A stretch of 18,867 nucleotides of DNA, taken from contig JAAEOP010000568.1 in NCBI GenBank assembly GCA_024223125.1, forward strand, positions 1 to 18,867. Direction: 5' to 3'. Shown piece by piece: positions 14,936 to 18,867 of the stretch. A model generated the notes under the pieces. The model saw only the letters and a program-made list of their open reading frames with translations. It made no database searches and was not told the DNA's origin. The DNA is from Chloroflexota bacterium. Its GTDB lineage: Bacteria; Chloroflexota; Anaerolineae; Promineifilales; Promineifilaceae. Positions within the stretch are counted from its first letter, which is position 1. Each line of letters opens with the position of its first letter. Position numbers and translations under genes: made by a program.

Positions 14936-15964
14936 TTATGGGGACGAGCATGATTGATGGGGATAGGTGTTTCTATTAAATGACCAGGGTTGTGTGTACC
15001 AGGTTAAATATTCGGTCAGGTGTTGAGGCCAATAATTATCGTCATGGGCGCCTTCATTGAGTTTCCAGGTGTGGGGTATATTGGCGGCTTGCATCTCTTC
15101 ATGTAGACGAAGGGTGTTGGGCAGCAGGTAATCATCGGCGCCAATATCCAGGTATATTCTTAGCCCGGTCAGGTCATTGGTCAGGGCGGTGTCTTGGGGA
15201 TTGATTTCGGGACCGGCGTGGGAATCTATGAGGGCGGGACTATGTCCGCCGACGCTGGCAAATTTTTGAGGATGGCGAAAAGCGATTTCTAGTGACCAAT
15301 AACCGCCACGGGAAAGGCCGCCAATGGCTCTACCGGCCGTTTCTGGCCAGGCGCAGTATATTTGTTCGATAAAGGGAACTAGGTTATTTATGATGTGACC
15401 TTCGTAGGAATTGGGGCCGCCAGAACTGTTGTTAGCTATCCATCCTCCGTCTACCATGACGATGAGAAGGGGGGGGATAGTCTGGTTTTGGATGGCGGAT
15501 TCGGCAGCTTCATCTAGACCATAATTGTCCCAGGCGTTCTCATCTTGGGAGTTGCCGCTAAAAAGATAGAGGGTGGGGTAGCCACGGCCGTCAATCCCAT
15601 AACAGGGTGGTAAGTAAACCCGATAATTGCTGGAGCCAGTTAATTTACTGGGAAAGATACCAGTTATGACTTGCCCTGGTGGACAACGGGTGGGGGTCCA
15701 TGTTGGGGGCACGGCCGTAACAGTTGGCGTTGGTGTTAGAGGCACGGTCGTTGGTGGCGAGATTGGTGATGGCGTGGGCAAAGGTGGAAAAGTTTGGGGT
15801 ACGGCCGTAGCGGTGACTGTCGCCTGAGAATAAGGAGTTGTGGCTACAGAAATAATCGTTGGGAGAAGGGGGGGGGGATTTGAGCTATTCGTACAACCAA
15901 CGAGTAAAAAAAACTGAAATGTCAGCCACAAGATAATACGCTCGTATCGCTGTCCAGCAATCAC
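14936..15964 (-). CDS. Lipoprotein esterase (esterase D / feruloyl-esterase-like fold)
   Basis: 342 residues from GTG 15964, chosen because GGGAG lies 10 nt before it and it starts just after the upstream stop; an ATG at 15994 would overlap the neighbour. The signal peptide ends in a lipobox LVGC with C24 as the lipidated Cys. A Pro/Thr-rich linker (about 25-95) leads to an alpha/beta hydrolase of the esterase D family: YRVYLPPCY, LYLFSG, nucleophile S218 in GGLSRGGYW, acid D278 (GADDY) and H307 (EGAHDDNYW). It should be a membrane-anchored, outward-facing esterase acting on carbohydrate- or lipid-esters. A C10 homopolymer lies right after the lipobox (15868-15877 on the plus strand as G10) and a C8 tract at 15469-15476. 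It is probably co-transcribed with the AI-2E gene (1-bp gap). Confidence 0.87.
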   Translation of the reverse strand: MIAGQRYERIILWLTFQFFLLVGCTNSSNPPPLLPTIISVATTPYSQATVTATAVPQTFPPLPTPSPISPPTTVPLTPTPTVTAVPPTWTPTRCPPGQVITGIFPSKLTGSSNYRVYLPPCYGIDGRGYPTLYLFSGNSQDENAWDNYGLDEAAESAIQNQTIPPLLIVMVDGGWIANNSSGGPNSYEGHIINNLVPFIEQIYCAWPETAGRAIGGLSRGGYWSLEIAFRHPQKFASVGGHSPALIDSHAGPEINPQDTALTNDLTGLRIYLDIGADDYLLPNTLRLHEEMQAANIPHTWKLNEGAHDDNYWPQHLTEYLTWYTQPWSFNRNTYPHQSCSSP

Positions 15965-15965
15965 C

Positions 15966-17033
15966 CTACCAATGCTCCCACGGATCCATCTCAAACAGTT
16001 TGAAATATATATATTTAGCTATGATGGCTACAGAAGCAATGACTGGCACAATGACCAGGGCGGTAAGTACGCCGGCCAGAGCTAGCGAAGCAATAATGGC
16101 TATAAAGATGATGGCCGGATGGATGTTGAGACTATTACTCATGATGCGCGGCCGCAACCAGATATTTTCCACAATTTGGATGAGACCCAAAACAGCCAGA
16201 ACCAGGAGGGCAAAAAGGATATTAGAGATGTCAAGACTGTTTGAGCCGACAATGAAGGCCACGGCCGTAGCGATAACCAAGACAATTGCCGGACCAACTG
16301 ACAGTAAAACATCAAACACGGCCGCTAGAATACCGAATAAAATTGCCCCCGGTAGACCTATAATGAACGCGCCTAAAGCAGTAAAAAAGCCCATGATTAG
16401 CGACAAGCGCAGTTGTCCTTGAAAATAACGCCGCCATACTTGTTTGACTTCATCATAGAGACGACGGCCGTCACCTTCATACGAATCTGGCAGCCAGCGA
16501 AACAGCCAATCTCTTAGATTGGCCCAGTCCAGCAAAAGATAATAGGTGGTAATAATGACGACCAGAACCCAGCCCACATTTGTTGTGGTCGCTTGGGCTA
16601 CCTGTATAATGAGATCAGCCTGGATGAAATCAATAGAAGCATTGGCCGACTGTGATAAGAGCGCTGCTGGTTGAATCTGGAAAGTGAAAAAGCTAACCGT
16701 TTGCGTCAAATACTCATCTTGAATCTGATCGGCAATTTCCTGTAACTGCATGAACAGACTGGCAGTTTGCTCCGAAATAAGCTGCACCACAATCACCCCG
16801 ACCGTGACGATGACAGCTAGTGAAACAAGATATACCAGCAACACTACAATCGCCCGGGCTAACTTTAACCGTTCATGCACCAAGCTCACAAGCGGATTTA
16901 AGATAAAGGCCAAAAGAGCTGAAATCGCTAATGGTCCTAACAATGCCCGCGATTGGCTTAAGAACCAGCCCATACAAATCAGCGCCAATATTAAAATAAG
17001 ATAACGAGTTGAACGACTCCAGGATTTGCTCAT
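15966..17033 (-). CDS. AI-2E family transporter-like membrane protein
   Basis: 355 residues from ATG 17033. The frame is open to 17279, but the extra 82 residues are not family-like, and MSKSWSRSTRYLILILAL fits a usual AI-2E start. About seven or eight membrane segments are visible, with the soluble region after segment 3 and the conserved core GLPGAILFGILAAVFDVLLS followed by VGP, then LRPRIMSNSLNIHPAIIF. The AI-2E (TqsA/YdiK/PerM) family includes the E. coli AI-2 exporter, but most members, including Na+/H+ antiporters, carry other or unknown substrates. It is followed after 1 bp by the lipoprotein esterase gene and is divergent from the truncated dehydrogenase. Start confidence is moderate; GTG sites at 17042 and 17075 are alternatives. 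Confidence 0.9.
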   Translation of the reverse strand: MSKSWSRSTRYLILILALICMGWFLSQSRALLGPLAISALLAFILNPLVSLVHERLKLARAIVVLLVYLVSLAVIVTVGVIVVQLISEQTASLFMQLQEIADQIQDEYLTQTVSFFTFQIQPAALLSQSANASIDFIQADLIIQVAQATTTNVGWVLVVIITTYYLLLDWANLRDWLFRWLPDSYEGDGRRLYDEVKQVWRRYFQGQLRLSLIMGFFTALGAFIIGLPGAILFGILAAVFDVLLSVGPAIVLVIATAVAFIVGSNSLDISNILFALLVLAVLGLIQIVENIWLRPRIMSNSLNIHPAIIFIAIIASLALAGVLTALVIVPVIASVAIIAKYIYFKLFEMDPWEHW

Positions 17034-17207
17034 AATTCTCACAAGGACAAAATTTACGGCCGTTAAAAGCCCCACTATTTTATCCCTTTCTCCTTTTCTT
17101 TCCATAGCTGAACAAAAGGATAGGCGTCCAGCCTGTCCTTTGTACGTATAGAAGGTCTGGTCAGTTGCCGGGTGTGGACATGTGGCTTGCCCGTTAAAAT
17201 TAGAAAT

Positions 17208-17231
17208 GAGATTGGAGATTGTATTAATCTC
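17208..17231. repeat. GAGATT repeat and small hairpin in the divergent intergenic region
   Basis: GAGATTGGAGATT followed by GTATT and AATCTC gives GAGATT (17215-17220)/AATCTC (17226-17231) with a 5-nt loop. It shares the words of the repeat at 1021-1080. It lies 27 bp before the dehydrogenase start codon. Confidence 0.5.
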
Positions 17232-17257
17232 TATTTTCCATGCAGGAGAAACAAGAA

Positions 17258-17353
17258 ATGACAACCGTAACACATCCAACCACTTTAATTACCGGAGCCT
17301 CACGCGGATTGGGGCTGGCCCTGGCGCGAGCCTTAGGGAACGCTCGTTTTTAA
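17258..17353 (+). pseudogene. 5' fragment of a short-chain dehydrogenase/reductase gene, truncated
   Basis: AGGAG followed 9 nt later by ATG 17258 begins a frame whose residues 9-26 read TLITGASRGLGLALARAL, the cofactor-binding TGxxxGxG Rossmann start of a short-chain dehydrogenase. The frame leaves the family pattern after about residue 28 and stops at TAA 17351-17353, whereas normal members have about 250 residues. The break coincides with the left flank of an insertion-sequence region, so the gene was very likely interrupted there. The first codons and ribosome binding site look host-like. The rest of the gene, if it survives, should lie beyond the right end of the window. It is divergent from the AI-2E gene. 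Confidence 0.8.
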
Positions 17354-17410
17354 CTTGGCAAGATTGGTTCACTCTCGAAAGAGTGAACCAATCTGGAAAC
17401 TCAAAAGTTA
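17351..17410. repeat. 60-bp inverted repeat at the dehydrogenase/IS junction
   Basis: AGATTGGTTCACTCT (17361-17375) and AGAGTGAACCAATCT (17380-17394) are perfect 15-bp arms around a CGAA loop. TAACTT (17351-17356) and AAGTTA (17405-17410) form an outer pair. It starts where the dehydrogenase homology ends. It could be a small palindromic element, an IS end structure that blocks read-through, or a terminator. Confidence 0.75.
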
Positions 17411-17475
17411 TTTACGGGCAAACCCTAATCCTACATTTCGCACGGTAAAAATTGAATAGAGAGAGAAAAGTAGTG

Positions 17476-17551
17476 AAGGTCCTCCTTTTGTGGCAAAGTA
17501 TAAGGTGACAAAACCAACTTTACTGGAGTACCTTCTTATGAATTTTGTCAC
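17476..17551 (+). promoter_or_regulatory. Mutually exclusive hairpins around the transposase ribosome binding site
   Basis: AAGGTCCTCC (17476-17485) pairs with GGAGTACCTT (17525-17534, one mismatch), hiding the GGAG Shine-Dalgarno; TTTTGT (17486-17491)/ACAAAA (17508-17513) extends this. Alternatively GTGACAAAA (17505-17513) pairs perfectly with TTTTGTCAC (17543-17551), leaving the Shine-Dalgarno and ATG 17538 in the loop. The two folds share ACAAAA, so only one can form. Confidence 0.55.
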
Positions 17552-18867
17552 AAAAACCTCACATACACAAATATTCGTTTGGTTGATTTGGTTCATTGCC
17601 CTCTTAGCCTTCGCTCAACCAGCAGCAGTAGACAATATCACCGCTCCTGGAACGACACCATTGCTAGGCATAGTCAGCCACAACCCGCAAGACGGCCCGA
17701 TTTTCCCATGGCGTCCCCGTTATCGGTGGAAACGACGTGCCTTACGCCAGTACAAAGCATGGAAACACGCTTGCCGACAGGCAAAATGGGCTGCCCGTCG
17801 AACTCGATTCGCAATGAAGGGGGCAACGACATTGGCGCAACTTGTCGATTTATTGACCAAACGGCAGATGCATTACCAAATAGGGGCGTTGCCCGTGTTG
17901 TACGCTTTGCTGGAAAGCTTGCAAGTTCGCCATATCATCAATCGGCACTGTCCTACACAACGCGAAGTAGACCATGGAACAGTTGTCTTAGTCTTGGTGT
18001 TGAACCGACTTATGTACCCACCACCCCTTTACCGCGTCGCTGATTGGGTGGGACGAACAACATTAGTACATATTCTCGACGTTCCTGCACCAAAATTCAA
18101 TGACGATAGGCTCAATCGCACATTAGACGCTCTTTACCCACATCTGGAAATCATCTGGTTGGAACTGGTTGAGCAGGCAATACGCAAGGCCAATATTGAT
18201 ATGTCGGTTATTTTTTATGATTTGACAGCATTTATCATGCACGGCCGTTACGAAAACAGCGAATATGTTGATTTTGGCTTTGCCCACAATACGCCGTCAA
18301 ACAAACGCAAGTTCAAACTGGGCTTGAATGCCACCGCTGACGGGAATATCCCCTGGCTGTATCAATTCTGGTCTGGACGCACCGCCGACCAATCTACCGT
18401 TGCCAGCAACATGGATAATCTGGCAACTTGGTTAAAAAAGCGTGGGTATCGTCTGGAAGAAACCCTAGTCATTGGCGACCGTGCCATGCTCGATGACAAG
18501 ATAGCCCATGCTTATGAACAATACGGATTGCGCTATCTGGCTGGCTGGCGTTGTTTGAAAAAAGAGCACAAAGAACTGCTAACAAGATGGCCGACAGCAC
18601 AATTTGAAGCGTATCCTATAGTAGAAGGAGACAACCCACAATACTGGGGACGGGGATGCAGCGTCCCCTTTGAACATGAAGGACGCACACTTTATCATAG
18701 AGGATTGGTTATTCTGGCTGGCCCTTTGTGTGACCAAATACAAGCAAGCCGACGGGAACAGTTAGCTGCTTTGGACGCCGAATTGGCGTTGCTCAAAGCA
18801 AAGATTGGACAACCCTATTATCGAACAGTCAACTGTGTGCGTCGCAGTGCCAATGCCCGTTGTAAAG
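17538..18867 (+). CDS. IS1634/IS4-type DDE transposase, partial (3' end outside window)
   Basis: Frame open from ATG 17538 to the window edge, 443 codons without a stop or frameshift. The chosen start follows GGAG at 9-nt spacing. After a hydrophobic first stretch comes a basic region (PWRPRYRWKRRALRQYKAWK). The catalytic core has D228 in FYDLTAF, then GFAHNTPSNKRKFKLGLNA and the GRTADQSTV segment, and D314 in LVIGDRAML; this order is that of the IS1634 branch of the IS4 superfamily. The catalytic Glu and C-terminus should be outside the window. It moves the element by DDE strand transfer. The gene carries one copy of ACGGCCGT (18241-18248), as host genes do. It appears intact so far, so the element could be active. 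Confidence 0.85.
   Translation, partial: MNFVTKTSHTQIFVWLIWFIALLAFAQPAAVDNITAPGTTPLLGIVSHNPQDGPIFPWRPRYRWKRRALRQYKAWKHACRQAKWAARRTRFAMKGATTLAQLVDLLTKRQMHYQIGALPVLYALLESLQVRHIINRHCPTQREVDHGTVVLVLVLNRLMYPPPLYRVADWVGRTTLVHILDVPAPKFNDDRLNRTLDALYPHLEIIWLELVEQAIRKANIDMSVIFYDLTAFIMHGRYENSEYVDFGFAHNTPSNKRKFKLGLNATADGNIPWLYQFWSGRTADQSTVASNMDNLATWLKKRGYRLEETLVIGDRAMLDDKIAHAYEQYGLRYLAGWRCLKKEHKELLTRWPTAQFEAYPIVEGDNPQYWGRGCSVPFEHEGRTLYHRGLVILAGPLCDQIQASRREQLAALDAELALLKAKIGQPYYRTVNCVRRSANARCK

Larger units (their letters stand above)
17354..18867 (+). mobile_element. Insertion sequence, IS1634/IS4-type, left end approximate, right end outside window
   Basis: The element contains the transposase gene and its leader. 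The left boundary is set only by loss of dehydrogenase homology at about 17340-17354; terminal inverted repeats cannot be confirmed because the right end is missing. It may start anywhere between 17340 and about 17470, with the inverted repeat at 17351-17410 being either part of it or an older insertion. Confidence 0.7.

Noticed and set aside
17034..17279. Longer start for the AI-2E protein (437 residues)
   Set aside because: The added 82 residues are polar, Cys-containing and unlike family N-termini; ATG 17033 fits better.
17579..18043. 154-codon plus-strand frame inside the transposase region
   Set aside because: It is out of frame with the transposase reading from 17538, which stays open to the window edge and carries the DDE motifs.
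1..18867. CRISPR array, tRNA or rRNA genes
   Set aside because: No regularly spaced repeats, cloverleaf with conserved arms, or rRNA-like stretches were recognised by eye on either strand.

Overview
The window looks like a chromosomal segment of an uncultured Chloroflexota bacterium, probably Anaerolineae- or Caldilineae-like. This is inferred from gene content, not from a marker gene. Supporting features are a DUF4388 protein next to an MglA-like GTPase, a large PAS/GAF histidine kinase, V4R and left-handed beta-helix proteins, a proline-rich M23/SH3 protein and TTG-rich codon use. A striking signature is the palindrome ACGGCCGT, present 16 times in 18.9 kb against about 0.3 expected, so it behaves like a highly iterated palindrome.

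Layout. Positions 1-480 hold the end of an upstream plus-strand unit, a terminator, a possible 3' remnant of a glycine/betaine-reductase-B-like gene, and a second terminator. From about 500 to 17,000 every gene is on the minus strand. In map order these are a cyclophilin (498-986), a multidomain M23 peptidase/SH3/glycosidase-like protein (1080-3464), an alpha/beta hydrolase whose nucleophile Ser is replaced by Thr (3541-4329), a single-domain response regulator (4342-4713), a multi-GAF/PAS histidine kinase (4733-7798), a response regulator with a degenerate GGDEF domain (7864-8757), a homologue of cyanobacterial aldehyde-forming acyl-ACP reductase (8792-9913), a left-handed beta-helix protein (10104-11381), a V4R-domain protein (11393-12046) and an intact alpha/beta hydrolase paralogue (12084-12908).

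After a 310-bp gap come an MglA-like GTPase and a DUF4388 protein (13219-14691), preceded by a near-consensus sigma70 promoter. A lipoprotein esterase carrying a C10 tract and an AI-2E-family membrane protein follow (14936-17033). The right end (17258-18867) is plus strand: the first 28 or so codons of a short-chain dehydrogenase, cut off by foreign sequence, then an IS1634/IS4-like transposase that runs off the window. Its start region carries mutually exclusive hairpins around the ribosome binding site.

How the genes may work together. The block 12908 to 3541 combines an acyl-thioester reductase, a predicted hydrocarbon/small-lipid-binding V4R protein, two paralogous hydrolases, a hexapeptide-repeat protein and a three-protein phosphorelay. 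This suggests a fatty-acyl or aldehyde lipid-modification pathway coupled to signalling, which is the best candidate here for an undescribed system. The GTPase/DUF4388 pair is a separate signalling module of the kind seen in gliding or filamentous bacteria.
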